A program made the position numbers and the translations under genes. The notes under the pieces were generated by a model. The model worked only from the letters and a program-made list of their open reading frames with translations. It did no database searches and was not told where the DNA came from. DNA of 64,000 nt from Diphasiastrum complanatum (taxonomy: Eukaryota; Streptophyta; Lycopodiopsida; Lycopodiales; Lycopodiaceae): contig CM055095.1 of assembly GCA_029204225.1 (NCBI GenBank), positions 21,259,348 through 21,323,347 of the forward strand, given 5' to 3'. Shown piece by piece: positions 13,408-49,401 of the stretch. Each line of letters begins with the position of its first letter. Positions within the stretch are counted from its first letter, which is position 1.

Positions 13408-13540
13408 GTACAGGCAAATAAGATTTTATGAAAAATAGGGACCATCCTCGTTCAAGTGTGGTGGATGCTTGAGAGGGGAAGAGTGTAATTCCAACTACGG
13501 TTGCCATGCTAGATTGATCCCCAGCCTCATCCCCGAAATT
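13408..13540. other. Unique spacer
   Basis: Short non-repetitive stretch between the tandem duplication and the microsatellite cluster; nothing recognised. Confidence 0.4.
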
Positions 13541-14573
<1,033 letters not shown>

Positions 14574-14579
<6 letters not shown>

Positions 14580-14945
14580 TGAAGCTTGCAATAATGGGTA
14601 ATAGACTATTATTTTGAATTGCTTGTGTATGTGACAAAGATTTTCACAGAAAAGGAAGGAGACCAAGCGTTGAAAGAGCGAACAAGCTTGCACTAAAGCT
14701 TCGAGCTTACCAGTGAGTTTGTGTTCTTTCAATTTTATGATAATTTGAATATGTTACGTAAAAAAGTCAAATGTAATTCGTCACTTTCATTTTGTTCAAA
14801 GCAATGTCGTATTTTATCACATACACTAGAAATGAGTTAATATGAAAGAATGAAATGTAGGTAATTAAAATTCCCAATCCTAGGAAGGTGTGTAGCTACC
14901 CCTTCCTTGTCTCATGTTAAAGGCGAGGTTCTAATCTTTCCTTTC
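14574..14945. other. Spacer, no gene seen
   Basis: AT-rich sequence between the microsatellite cluster and the LTR-like start of the gag-only element. It may include the far end of that element's diverged 3' LTR, whose outer border I could not place. Confidence 0.4.
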
Positions 14946-15146
14946 AACGATGACTTTTCAATGTCTCAACCTAAAACAACTTAAAGTGACCTAAACCTAC
15001 TTCTCTAACACTCCCACTTGATCAAGAATCTATTACGTAGGATAATTCGTTGTTCACATCTTACATATACTTATGTACTTACTAACATGGTGATATCCAT
15101 AACTGACTTGCTATCTTCACTAACCGACATTGACTAAACCACAGTC

Positions 15147-15992
15147 TTAAAACAATCTTTCACCCTTTGAATAGTCTTCTTCTGTAGAATCACCTTCTTT
15201 GTGAAACGAAAGAAGAACTTCTTGCTTCATCTTGCCAGCTTTAATGTCTAGCATCTTCTGCTTACAGTTTCTTGCAAAGTGACCTGGTTTCTCACAATAG
15301 AAACAAGTTCTTTTGGTCATGTCAACTATATTTGAACTGCTCTCACTTTTCTTCTTGAATCTGTATTGCTTTCTTGTAAAGAAAAGAGTCTCAGCATCTT
15401 GCGATGTACTAACAATATTCTATCCTTTTCTTCTTATTTCCTCTTGAAGAAGAATGCTTATGAGATTCTCCATTGTCATTTGCCTTGAGACAGCACTCAA
15501 TATAATATCCAAGTTCTCATAGGATTCCAAAAGGCTATTCAACAACATAACACACATTTCTTCTTCGATTACAATTGAACCAATGGCTACCAATTGATCT
15601 ACAAAAGTTTTCAGCTTTGAGATATGACTTACAACAGAGTCTCCATCTTCCATCTTGAAATTATTCAGTTGCTTTCGAAGATACATTCTGTTTGCAACAG
15701 AATGTGTCTCATAGAGAGCTGCAAGAAAATCCCGAGCTTCTTTTGTAGATTTTATAGTGCTAACATGAAGAAGCTGAGTATCTACAAAATTTAACAATAT
15801 CTCTTCTTTTGCTTTCACATACTTCTTTTCCCAAGGCTCAATGCTAGCAAGATCTTTACGTTTCACATCAACTCCGGTTACAATAGATCACAAGTCTTTC
15901 TGTTCTAGCAAAGTCTTCATTTTCAGTTTCCAAATAAGATAGTTCTCTCCATTGAACCTCTCAACCATATGGTACTCCACAACTTTGGACAT
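15147..15992 (-). pseudogene. copia-type gag with two in-frame stops
   Basis: Starts MSKVVEYHMVERFNGENY (15992), the normal opening of plant copia gag (F-x-G-x-N-Y-x-x-W). Codon 35 is TGA (15890-15888). The UBN2-type gag body then runs to a TAG at 15422-15420, and the same frame continues to a CCHC zinc knuckle (CFYCEKPGHFARNC, 15305-15264) and stops at 15149-15147. The frame is conserved from end to end with only two stop mutations, so inactivation looks recent. The protein would form the capsid and bind element RNA. Confidence 0.85.
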
Positions 15993-16236
15993 TCTAATTC
16001 AGAGAGGATCAATGTAGAGCTTTAGTTAGAAAGCTTGACTCAAGACAATCTGTAGAAGTCATTCACGTGAGCTAGGAGGTCTGGAAGTAGAGCAAGACAA
16101 CATAGTACATTTCATTGTGATTTCTATTTCTCTTTCAAATAGTAGTATCAAAACAGACAAATCAGCAGGTTCTATGGGCAGACAGGTTGTGTATTGATAG
16201 GTGTTGTAAAACCTCAGATGGCTGAATAGTAACGAT

Positions 16237-16240
<4 letters not shown>

Positions 16241-16326
<86 letters not shown>
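16241..16326. repeat. (CT)43 microsatellite
   Basis: Uninterrupted CT/GA tract of about 86 bp between the primer-binding site and gag start of the gag-only element. Confidence 0.95.
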
Positions 16327-16330
<4 letters not shown>

Positions 16331-16571
16331 CAAACAAATTGCTGAAAGTTGAGTGGACCAATTGATCGCACCCTATGGAGAGGTTTCAAACACACACGCT
16401 TCTAATAGAAATTTGTAAGATTTCGTAGGCAGACTGGTAGACTACATCATGTAGGAATGATGCGTTACATAGAGCGGAAGAGGAGGTGTAGAAGTGAGTG
16501 CGCAGCTTGATCCATGTAAGCACGTTAGTGGTGCGCTCAGCCAACACAAGAGGATCGTCGCTCTAATACCA

Positions 16572-16824
16572 TGATACTTATCTACGAATTAATGTAGCAG
16601 CACGTAGCAACAGAATGAGAAAGAGATTAACTAAATGCATTCTTGCTTGAATGAATGCTGAAATGAGGCATGGCCTCTTCATGAACAAGATTCATGGATG
16701 CAGTTCTAAAACGTTGTCAAGCACAAAAGACGCAACGCTTTCAACGATGACTTTTTTAGTGTCTTAACCTAAAACAACTTAAAGTGCCCTAAACCTAACA
16801 TGACCTAAACCTACTTCTCTAACA
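16572..16824 (-). repeat. 5' LTR of the gag-only element
   Basis: Begins TGTTAGAGAAGTAGG on the minus strand and ends ATCA immediately before the primer-binding site at 16571-16560. A weaker copy of its first 70 bp lies at 15010-14946 after a purine tract. Confidence 0.7.
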
Positions 16825-16826
16825 TT

Positions 16827-19203
16827 TTACTACCTTTATTGACGAATTTTCAAAAAGATTAGCTGTTTATTTGATTAAATAGAAATCGGAGGCTTTCAAC
16901 AAGTTTCGACAATTCAAAGAGCATGCAGAAAATCAAACTAGTAAAAGAATTGAAGCAATGAGGTCTAACAACGGGGGAGAATATATCTCTACCAGATTCA
17001 AGGAGTATTGCCTTAACAACAACATTGAGCAACAATACATTAGCTCCTATTCGCCCCAGTCTAATGGTCTTGCTGAGAGAAAGAACAGAACCTTAGTCGA
17101 ATCGGCAAAGTGCATGTTATCACATGCGACACTTCCGAAGCCCTTCTAGGCCGAAGTAGTTTCAATTACAACTTATGTAGATGTCTTACTAAAGGTCTCT
17201 CAGACAAAACACCATATGAAGTTTGGATAGCTCGACTTCCAAAGTATCAAGTCTATTTTCATCAACTACACTACTTTAGATAAAGCTTATAAGCTGTATG
17301 ATCCTGTCGAGTCGAAGATATTCACTAGTTGGGATGTCATCTTCATCAAAGATTAGTTTATTGATCTCAAAGGTAAAGGCAAAGCTCATATAGTCGAACT
17401 TCCAAACTCTTCCGGAACATCGAACTTTCAAGTTCCAAATTTGACTATTCCTATTGAAGGTCCAAGCTTGTCTACTCCCAACGAACAACTTATCAACGAC
17501 GAAGCTGAAGATGATGATGTTGCGGTTCAACAACTACAGCATGATAAAGATCAACTTCACCCAGAAGATAAAAAATAGTCAGTAAAGCACCTAACAGTTA
17601 TATCAACACTTCTGCAACTTACCTTGTTATCAAAGAAACACTTAGTCAGCCCGATTTCGATCTCTGAAAAGAAGCTATGGATAAAGAGTATTCATCTCTT
17701 ATCAAGAACCAGACTTGGACAATCGTCGAATTACCTACCAGCAGAAATGTAGTTGATTGCAAATGGTTATTCAAAATCAAGTACAAGGCAGATGGAAGTA
17801 TTGATCGAAGAAAGGCTCGACTTGTAGCCAGAGGATTCTCTCAAGTACAGAACGTCGACTACACTGAGACCTTCAGTATAGTAGTTAAGCATTCTTCTAT
17901 CAGACTTCTATTGCCATTTGCCGCTGTTGCAGATTTGGAAATACATCAAATGGATGTATAGACATCATATCTTAATGGAGTTGCCGAAGAGGACATTTAC
18001 ATGGTGCAACTGAAGGTTACAATATCCAAGGTAAAGACAATCATGTGTGTAAACTCCATAAAGCACTTTATGGCTTGAAGCAATTTGCTCAAGCATGGTT
18101 TCAGATGATCAATAATTTTCTTATTGATCTCGGCTACACACCTCTTCAAATTCAAATGTCTACTTCAAGTCATTGCAACATTTCTTTATCATTTTCACTT
18201 TATATGTAGATGACACATTGTTTTTCAACAACAGTATCAATTTGGTAAAGAAAGCTAAGACAATGCTATCTTCCGAATTCGACATGACCGATCTTGGCAA
18301 AGCTCATTACTGTCTAGGCATTCAAATCCAAAGAGACAGAAAATAGAAGCTGATCTATATTTCTCAATAAAGATACATTCACAATGTTTTAATCAGATAT
18401 AATATGATGAATTGCAAATTAGCTCTCTCACCAATGGATCTAGGACTCAAGATGTCAAAGGACCAGTGTTCCCAAACAATCGAAGAGAAGGAGTAGATGC
18501 GTGACTATCCTTATCATTCGATAATAGGATCTCTTATGTACGCGATGATTAGTACTAGACGAGACATAGCTTTTGCAATCAGTGCCTTGAGTCAGTATAT
18601 GACCAATGGTATAACACATTGGAAGGCTCTTATCAGAGTCATGGGATATCTTCAAGCTACTATGGACTTTTGCATTTGTTATGGAGGAGTCGACAATGAC
18701 AAACTCAATATTCTCAGTGTTCTTTAGATGCAAGTTGGGCAGGAGATGTAGACACTCATAAATCTACTTCAGGATTTACATTCGTCCTCAACAATGGTCC
18801 TATTTTATGGAACAGTCGCAAACAAACTTCGATAGCTCTATCTTCCACTGAATCAGAGTATATCCTAGCCTCTCAACTATAAAGGAAATAATATGGTTGA
18901 AAAACTTACTTTCAGATATCAATCTGAATCAATATGCTCCGACAATCCTGTTTTGTGATCATAAAAGTGCCATTGCTTTATCAGCTAATCCCAGATTTCA
19001 TTCTAGGAGTTAGCACATTGAAATTGAGTATCACTATGTTAGAAGCAAAGCTCTCGACAGAGAGGTTGACTTGCAGTACTGTCGAACGCAAGATATGATA
19101 GTAGATATTTTTACTAAAGCATTAAGCTTGGATGCACACAAGAAATTTTGTGTAGAACTAAGTTTGAAGGTCAAAGCATTCATGGAATCGGATTAAGGGG
19201 GAG
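16827..19203 (+). pseudogene. Ty1/copia pol, 5'-truncated and frameshifted
   Basis: Domains appear in correct copia order on the plus strand. Integrase core remnants (about 16,830-17,150) include SYSPQSNGLAERKNRTL. Reverse transcriptase starts near 17,677 with KNQTWTIVELP, then DCKWLFKIKYKADG and KARLVARGFSQ. The catalytic LYVDDTLF is at 18,200-18,220. RNase H carries LSSTESEYI (18,838 on) and a C-terminal DIFTKALS near 19,110. Many stops and frame changes separate the pieces, so it is dead. It starts mid-integrase exactly where the minus-strand gag-only LTR ends (16,824), consistent with that element having inserted here. The missing 5' half was not found to the left. Confidence 0.88.
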
Positions 19204-20078
19204 TGTTGGATTATTCTCTTGATTATTGACTAATCGATCTTTTAATCTTCATGCACTTATTACCCAAGTTTTGCAGTTTTATGCATGTTTCTACACAATA
19301 TGCAGAAGTACACGGAAATCGCTTATAGGTGGATTCCACAAGTGAATTTCCAGGAAGTACTAACTGGATGGATGCCAGCTCACTATGGCCAATTGATAAT
19401 TGATCATACGTCTATTATTTCATTCATTTATGCAATGCATTGAAGTAGAATTTAGCAGCAGTTCTTTAGAGTTATTTTAGAGTTTTGCTATTAGTGCTTA
19501 CTGCTTATCAGCGGAAGTGCAAATTAGACATAGTTTTCAGAGATAGCTTAGAGTACGCGGTTTCTATCCGCAATTGTCTTGTGCTCATCATTTCGTTGAA
19601 TCAATCTATCCTTTATTGTGTTCAATATCATCTCTGTGATCTCATATTGCTTTTGTCTGATAATTCAATTCTTCATTATTTGGCTATGTAATCACTTTAG
19701 CTCTGATGATTTTAAAGTTAGTTGCTAAAAGTTTGAACGTGACTCTTATCATTATGTTTTGTTCAAAATTGATAGGCGTAGTCATGCATTAGGAAAGCAG
19801 GCTCATTCCGCTGCGCTCGATAAGTCGTTCACAAGCTTCGACTTGTTCCGTAAAACTATAAGTAAAACGATTACAAATCTTAGAGTAGAAAAACCCAGAA
19901 GCTCTAAGGACTAGAACTGATGTGTAAATGCTAGTTTTGACCATTGGTTAGTAAAACTTTATCGATTTTTGCAAGCACTTCTTGAGCCCAATTCCTCGAG
20001 ATTGATGTGGGGCTTCTCGCTTTGGGCCTATGCGCCAAAGGGAGGAGATCCCTCAACTTGTCACTTATCTTTCCAACA
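19204..20078 (+). repeat. 3' LTR of the copia element
   Basis: The purine tract TAAGGGGGAG ends at 19,203. The LTR starts TGTTGGATTATTC and ends ...TTCCAACA, giving a 7-bp terminal inverted repeat (TGTTGGA/TCCAACA) and about 875 bp. The matching 5' LTR is not in the window. Confidence 0.75.
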
Positions 20079-20520
20079 ATCTAGTTACAAATTTCAAAAT
20101 TTTTGTTTTTACTATCAAGCTTATCTTCAATAATAATATTAAAACAAATAGGTAACATAAGATAATTGAAATAAATAGGCAAATACTAAATATAAATACT
20201 ATTAAGCCTATCGTCAATAATAATAGGGATAAATATTTTATAGGCACTATAGAATCTACAGTATTTACCGTTGGATTCCTGATAACTGCTCAGATTTTGC
20301 CACGTTTCGATTAATAATCTGGCGGCTAGAATCTGGACACGTGGCTAGCATCCAAGTGGGAGGCGTGAAATGTGCTGTGCCATTAGGACCGACACATCTC
20401 TCGTTTATCATCGAGACGTCTCAGTTTTGGATTACCTCTCGATATTGCGGTGGATCGTGAAAAATTACGATCTATCGATCGATCGATCAGTCGAACGATT
20501 GTGTGTAATATTATCGTCGT
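20079..20520 (+). promoter_or_regulatory. Distal promoter region of ACX4 with G-box
   Basis: Lies between the copia LTR and the 73-bp repeat array. It carries CACGTG (20338-20343, in GGACACGTGGCT, an ABRE/G-box context) and a second ACGT core (CCACGT near 20,300). A run of ATCGATCGATCGATC is near 20,470. No gene is recognised here. Promoter assignment is inferred from position and motifs only. Confidence 0.45.
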
Positions 20521-21031
20521 CTATCTGCGAAGGCGAATCAGAAATTATACTCAAGGATTGATCATTTTTAGATTGATTGTGTCAAATTATCGTCTATCTG
20601 CGAGGTTGAATCAGAAAAAATACGCAAGGATTGGCCATTTTTCAATCGATCGTGTACTATTCTCGTCTATCTGCGAAGGCGAATCAGAAGTTATACTTAA
20701 CGATTGATCATTTTTAGATTGATTGTGTAATATTTTCGTCTATCTGCGAGGTTGAATCAGAAAAAATACGCAAGGATTGACCATTTTTCGATCGATCGTG
20801 TAGTATTATCGTCTATCTGCGAAGGCGAATCAGAAGTTATACTTGACGATTGATCATTTTTAGATTGATTGTGTAATATTATCGTCTATCTGCGAGGTTG
20901 AATCAGAAAAAATACGGAAGGATTGATCATTTTTCGATCGATTGTGTACTATTCTCGTCTATCTGCGAGGGTGAATCAGAAATAATACACAAGGATTGAT
21001 CATTATCGGTCGATTTGTGTGTTTATATCAA
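20521..21031 (+). repeat. Seven tandem 73-bp repeats with alternating A/B monomers, upstream of ACX4
   Basis: Monomers begin at 20521, 20594, 20667, 20740, 20813, 20886 and 20959, each with CTATCTGCGA. The first six are exactly 73 bp. Odd units (A) carry AGGCGAATCAGAA and TTTTTAGATTGATTGTG. Even units (B) carry GGTTGAATCAGAAAAAATAC and TTTTTCAATCGATCGTG-like ends. This gives a 146-bp higher-order unit (AB)3, with a diverged last copy. A degenerate half unit precedes the array and a decayed copy follows (21,060-21,110). Confidence 0.95.
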
Positions 21032-21123
21032 TCGATTGTCTACTATTATCGTGATTATCAGAGACGAGGATCTGCCGGGGCGAATCGTAAATAAATATAC
21101 ACAAGGATTGATTGATTGCTGTT

Positions 21124-21153
21124 ATGTCTAAGAATTTTATAGTATCGCAGTGA
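21124..21153 (+). other. Possible upstream ORF in the ACX4 leader
   Basis: A nine-codon ATG...TGA frame lies 51 nt before the ACX4 start. It matters only if transcription starts upstream of it. A TATA-like AAATAAATATAC at 21,088-21,100 would place the start site close to it. Confidence 0.25.
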
Positions 21154-21204
21154 GTGAGAGCTTTGCGTGTGTATTTGTAAGAAGGCGATAATATACCGGT
21201 GGCG

Positions 21205-44477
<23,273 letters not shown>

Positions 44478-44571
44478 TCTTAGCAGTTGAAGCAAGTGCA
44501 GAAGTGGTCATTTTTGGGTTCTTACATTATTTAAGATCGCCTATTGTTGATATTAGCAAAAACCAAAACAT

Positions 44572-44577
44572 AATAAA
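44572..44577 (+). terminator. Candidate polyadenylation signal AATAAA for ACX4
   Basis: Exact AATAAA 95 nt after the ACX4 stop codon, in AT-rich sequence. Confidence 0.5.
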
Positions 44578-46674
44578 ATCAATTGTGTTTTGCAATGCCA
44601 CACATTCCTGTATAGACACAAAGCACCTTACCTTTTTGGGTCTTTAAAAGTTTTCAAAGGTTCTGGAGCCTACATTTCTTTGGAATGTTTTACATGAAAG
44701 AATCTGAAATGCTATTAGCAAAGATTTTCTTGACATGTACAAATTATAAGAGATGGCTGGCTTTCTGTGATTGTTCAAGTTCATGATGGGTTGTGTTATT
44801 GACACTAAGGCTTGGTTTTTTGTTAGAAGTTGCGCAATATGTGATTACTTATGCAACTACACTCTCACATGGTTTTTTGTTTTGGGGTAAACATTGTCAT
44901 TGTGTGCTCAAATTGCCAAATATCATTGGAAAATAACAATAGAAGTAGATTTTTGCAAGCTTTGTAATTTCTTTTTAAGAGTCAAAAGTTCCTAACATAG
45001 GCATTTCAAAGAAAATGTGGCAAAAAACACTAATAGGACCATCAATTGAGAATCAACATATTCTAGCAAATACTAGTAGGACAATCAAGTGAGTATCACC
45101 ATATGTTAGCAAATTAAATACGAGTGAGTTGCATTCTTCAAACGTGTGGCTAGCATGTAAAAAAATTCACTGATATTTTAGCATAGGTTGTTGAATATCA
45201 TCAATTGCAATTCTTCTATGTAGGAACCAAGTTCCGTTTCTAGGAACTTTATTTTTTTGTTTGATGTCTTTTCTTCAGCCCTTGATTGTCAAAACCCAAG
45301 GCTAGTTGCTAATAGTATTATGTTAAGACCTTAGTGCCCTGTATTCAAATTTATGGGTTGTGTAAAGGGCACCTTAAAAGAGCTTCAATCAGTGTGATTT
45401 TTGGCTTCGTCCACCAAGCTATTCCAACAACAAACTATTACGCTTGAACCCTCCTTTTTGCTCCAAAATTCCTATTTAGGATGAAGACTTCAGATCCTAG
45501 AAATCCGTTCCTAGAAAAATAGGTTGAAACATATAATACGTTTTGGAACGTGCCGACTTGAAAAACAGTCAAAATAATAAAATAAATAAACACGTAAAAA
45601 CTCCAACTAAACTGGTGTGTGCTATAGTTTTATTTAATGGCTTTGTAACATGAACGAGCAACTATGCTTTTGATGCAATAAGAATTTCCCAATTTTGCAT
45701 CCTTTTGTCATACCTAGCATTTAATAAAGTTACTATGACTAACTAGATAGATTAAGAAGATAGAGACTGACGTTTTTTTCCTCTTCCAACAAATCCACTT
45801 TACACTTTTAAGCCCATGGATTTGCAATAAATAATGCATGGGCTTCTTTTTTTTTTTTTTGTGTAAATGCAAAATAAAGAAGTAAAAAAACTCTAAAACC
45901 TAACTTTGTTGATTTAAAAGAATGTAGATTATATTTATCTTTATCCTCTTATATCTCCAAAAGGATGGGACTACTAAGAGTTGCAAACTTTTTTAAGAAA
46001 TGCTTTAATAAAAGGTTGATTCAATTATAAAAAATAATCGAAGCCATTGGAATAATTAGAAAGTTATGCCCAAAAGGGAGTTTTGAGTTGGAGTCAAACC
46101 CATGAGATTATCCATGTAATTAACAGAAGACCCTAGGTATTACTAAGGTGCTCCAAAAAAAGTGGCACTATATATATTTATATCAATGTACTCAAAAGTG
46201 TATAGTGAAATCCACACTAAACTGGCTCCTCAAGCTGTCAAACAAAGGAGGGAAGATCTTACAAGGAGATCAAGGAGGAAACCATCACATTCTTTTTGGT
46301 TCAAAGAATATCGAACATGTATAAAATCTCGTTCAAAGGCTTAGGAAACAACTTGTGAAAGTTAAGACCAAGACAAAGGTAGCGGATAAAAAACTTGCAC
46401 TGGATGCCACATTGAGAAAGAGACTTTCCAACATCTCGGTTTTAATCTTCATGTGAATCTCTTTGAAAAAAATCTTTTTGAGAAAAGATTCAAGAGATTT
46501 CATGATAGATTCAAGCACTTTTCTAAAGCGCCAAAGATGAAAAGAACATAAAAGAAGGCAAGTTCTTATTTTTATTGAAAATGACCTTCTAAGATTCAAC
46601 ATTCAGTCAATATATATAGTGTGGACATTTCTGGGCTGAAGCAGTTTTTACTATAGCTTATATTCAGAACAGAT
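44578..46674. other. Intergenic, no gene seen
   Basis: AT-rich sequence with short frames only. A poly-T run lies at about 45,847-45,860. No element recognised. Confidence 0.5.
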
Positions 46675-46887
46675 GTGCGGACTAAAGGTCTCTCAAACAA
46701 AACTCCTTATGAAGGTTGGAACCATCATTATCGAACCTACTCATTTTTGGATGTATCGCTTATGTGCAGATATCACAAGATCTCAGAAAGAAGCTTGACT
46801 TGTAAAACGTTATTTAGATCCCACAACATCTATACTCTTCCACTCCATTACATGGATGAGTTGGATATGTTGATGGGAAGCTCTTGA
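46675..46887 (+). mobile_element. copia integrase C-terminal fragment
   Basis: TKGLSNKTPYEGWNHH matches the copia block N-K-T-P-Y-E-x-W that follows the integrase core. FLDVSLMCRYHKI follows in place of the usual R-V-F-G-C-x-x-Y. Isolated and decayed. Confidence 0.55.
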
Positions 46888-47396
46888 TGAGATCCATTTA
46901 GAAGTTTATAACTTGCTTTGATTTAGAGTTGACAAGCATAGAAACGACATCAAAATTGAGGTAGGTCACTACTAGGAAATGTAGTTGTTATCCATGCGCG
47001 ACTTTTTTTTGGGGGCCACTTTTCATTCTTTGGCTATAATTTATGCTTTGTGCTTGAAGGTTTTAATCTTCAGTAGACAAACAAAATTCTAACAACTAAT
47101 TTTGATATGATTATGATAGATGGCAAAGTAATTCATCAAAATTACCATCATTCATGCTTTGAAAAATATAGAAATTTTAATCTAATTTAGCTACCTACTG
47201 TGTGGCATTTAGATTATTGTACATTATGAAATGAGAAACAATTGTCCATGTGCAATCATTATATCTTTGATGGAGCATGTGACAGTGGAAAAAAGCTAGC
47301 TAGTTAATTTCCATGCTAGATGTCATCATGAGATTGGCCACCACTCATTTATACATATCTTCAAGTTGATTTGGCATAGATTTGATGATCTCTACC
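46888..47396. other. Spacer between copia fragments
   Basis: No recognisable domain. Possibly further decayed copia sequence. Confidence 0.3.
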
Positions 47397-47903
47397 TCAA
47401 GTCCTATGAGGGGTTGCACATGTCCTAGTTTGTAGGGATGCAAAAATGCAAGTGGTGCTCCTCAATCCAATATCTATTGATTCTCCTATAAAGGAAAGTT
47501 CTTTGTTTAACTCCTTGACCCTTAGAACATATGAATAAGCACTCTCTCCCTTCTTTTGGTAGCTTTGAAAGATTTGATGCTTCAAGGCAAGCAATCTTGT
47601 AGTGTTCTTTGACTCATATACCTTTTGAAGGGATTCCCAAGCCTCTTGGGCCGACGTACACTCTCCTACTTCCTTTAGGAGTTCATTGGCTACATTCATT
47701 TTGATACAATGGAGGGCTAGTTTGCACCTCTTCTTGTATCTAGTGGATTCTTGAGGGTGGATGGGCTCATCCTCCTCACCACCCACTATGTACATCAAAT
47801 CTTGCATTACAAGGATTGATTCCATTCTTAATTTCCATATAGAATAGTTTGATTTGTTCAACCTATCACTAGAATCCAAAAGGCAAGCATTCATGGATGC
47901 CAT
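47397..47903 (-). mobile_element. copia gag, N-terminal two thirds
   Basis: Open from a good start: MASMNACLLDSSDRLNKSNY then W-K-L-R-M-E-S, the usual copia gag opening. It runs through EAWESLQKVYESKNTTRLLALKHQIF and SAYSYVLRVKELNKEL (UBN2-type capsid domain). The frame turns unrelated after ESIDIGL and stops without the zinc knuckle. No LTR was recognised nearby. Confidence 0.8.
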
Positions 47904-49401
47904 CTTCCTCTAATCAAGAGATTGATTCTATAAGAATGGATACACAATAGAAAGGATGCAAGAACTAGCTATCCCACTATCTAGGGACTTGAGAATGATC
48001 AACAAATGAATTCTCAACAAGATAATTTTGGATCTTGAGCTTAACCAATTCTATTGAAAAATAAAAAATGAAATTAGCTTGCTTGATGTAGAAAAATGAC
48101 CAAAAAATGACTCCTCCTTGATTTAAACTTTACAAGGCTTATAAAAACCCAATCAACTTGAGAAAAGAAGATCTACTTGCACATAAATGCAACTCGAAAT
48201 CACTCTTATAATATCAAATTGATACTTTATATAAGAATCAAAACAATCTACTTTCCAAGCACAAGCTACCAAGATCACAATTTTGACAAAAAATAATCTT
48301 AATGATGAGTAAATGCAAAATGCTTTGAGCTGAACCTAAATCACTCTTCGAGGGTCTATCACACACCTGGGAAGAACCTAAATCAACTCCAGCAAATATC
48401 AAACATCTAGATCACCAACAACATTGGTAGATTGAAAACCAACTTTTCACTCATAAATTGATGGAGAAACCATCACATATTTATACATTAGTAGCTCGGA
48501 GATTTGAGCATTTTAGAGGTTCTCTGTACTTTTCATAACCTAAACCTACATTACAGGAGTTCTAAATCCAAAAAAGACACTATGTAAAGATTCTTTTTAT
48601 ATTTTCTCTCAAATTTTTCTTACACATGGACCAATCAAAACACTCAAATTTGAAATCTACGTAACATAACTTTTTGAGTCCACATTTTGATTCCATACTA
48701 AAAATGACATAACTTTTTAGCGGTAAGTCCAAATTTAGCGGAGTTTGGTGCATTGGAAATCGCTCAACAAGGCTTTCCAATGATATGTTTTAGATGACAT
48801 ACTTCTGAGCTACAATTAAAAAGTTATGGCAAGTCAAAAGTATTAGTGTTATAATATTTTAATAATAAAAAAGGCATCTTGCACGAATTCTTAAAGGATC
48901 TTTTTGGAACTCAAAACTCCTCTAATGTGACATCCAACCCAATTGATCATTGGATCCACCCTAATTAAGGTCCTTGATCTCGATATCCAAAAACAATAAA
49001 AAACGTACTATTTTTGGCTCCTATTTTCTCTCGACCCTATCTAAGCACTCTTTGGCCTTATTTTAAAGGTGCATGTACAATGTAGGATGTAGAATAAGAC
49101 TTTGGGAAAGAATCCTATGCTATTTGGCATGTGTGGCATCTATATCTACATGGCCATCTTGCCAATTACAAATGCATGTGACCAAAAAGGGTCCAAAGTA
49201 GCTTGCGAATTTTAGCACACACTTAGTTTTTTTCACATATTTACTTGATATGTGCTTGATTTTGATGAATGATCTCTCTTACCACAGTTAGATTGCCTTC
49301 TAAAATCCAAATTTGATCAACATAGCTTTGTTAGTATGAAACCTCACACGCATATAGATCTTTGTAGATATTTTCAACGTCCTAAAATTCAAGTTTTGTC
49401 A
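47904..49401. other. No gene seen; right end may be an LTR
   Basis: AT-rich with no domain. The last 200-300 bp end ...AAGTTTTGTCA directly before a copia-type primer site at 49,402, so part may be a 5' LTR whose start I cannot place. Confidence 0.35.

Larger units (their letters stand above)
14946..16824 (-). mobile_element. Non-autonomous copia-like element carrying only gag
   Basis: Read on the minus strand. The 5' LTR is 16824-16572 (TGTTAGAG...TATCA, 253 bp). A primer-binding site, TGGTATTAGAGC, follows at once and matches the initiator-tRNA-Met type used by plant copia elements. Next come a (GA)n tract, a gag gene (15992-15147), a purine tract (AAGTGGGAG) and a second TGTTAGAGAAGTAGG start at 15010. 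The 3' LTR resembles the 5' LTR only over roughly its first 70 bp, then diverges or is replaced. No protease, integrase or reverse transcriptase lies between gag and PPT, a layout like published TR-GAG elements. The right end abuts the broken copia pol on the opposite strand. Confidence 0.7.

Noticed and set aside
12540-13421. Open frames on both strands in the 322-bp duplication, with identical translations
   Set aside because: The identity comes from the DNA duplication. Composition is unlike protein and no domain is seen.
20521-21031. CRISPR-like array
   Set aside because: Units are contiguous without spacers, and the sequence is plant nuclear DNA.
46162-46602. Short frames on both strands between copia fragments
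   Set aside because: No similarity to any family and no supporting gene structure.
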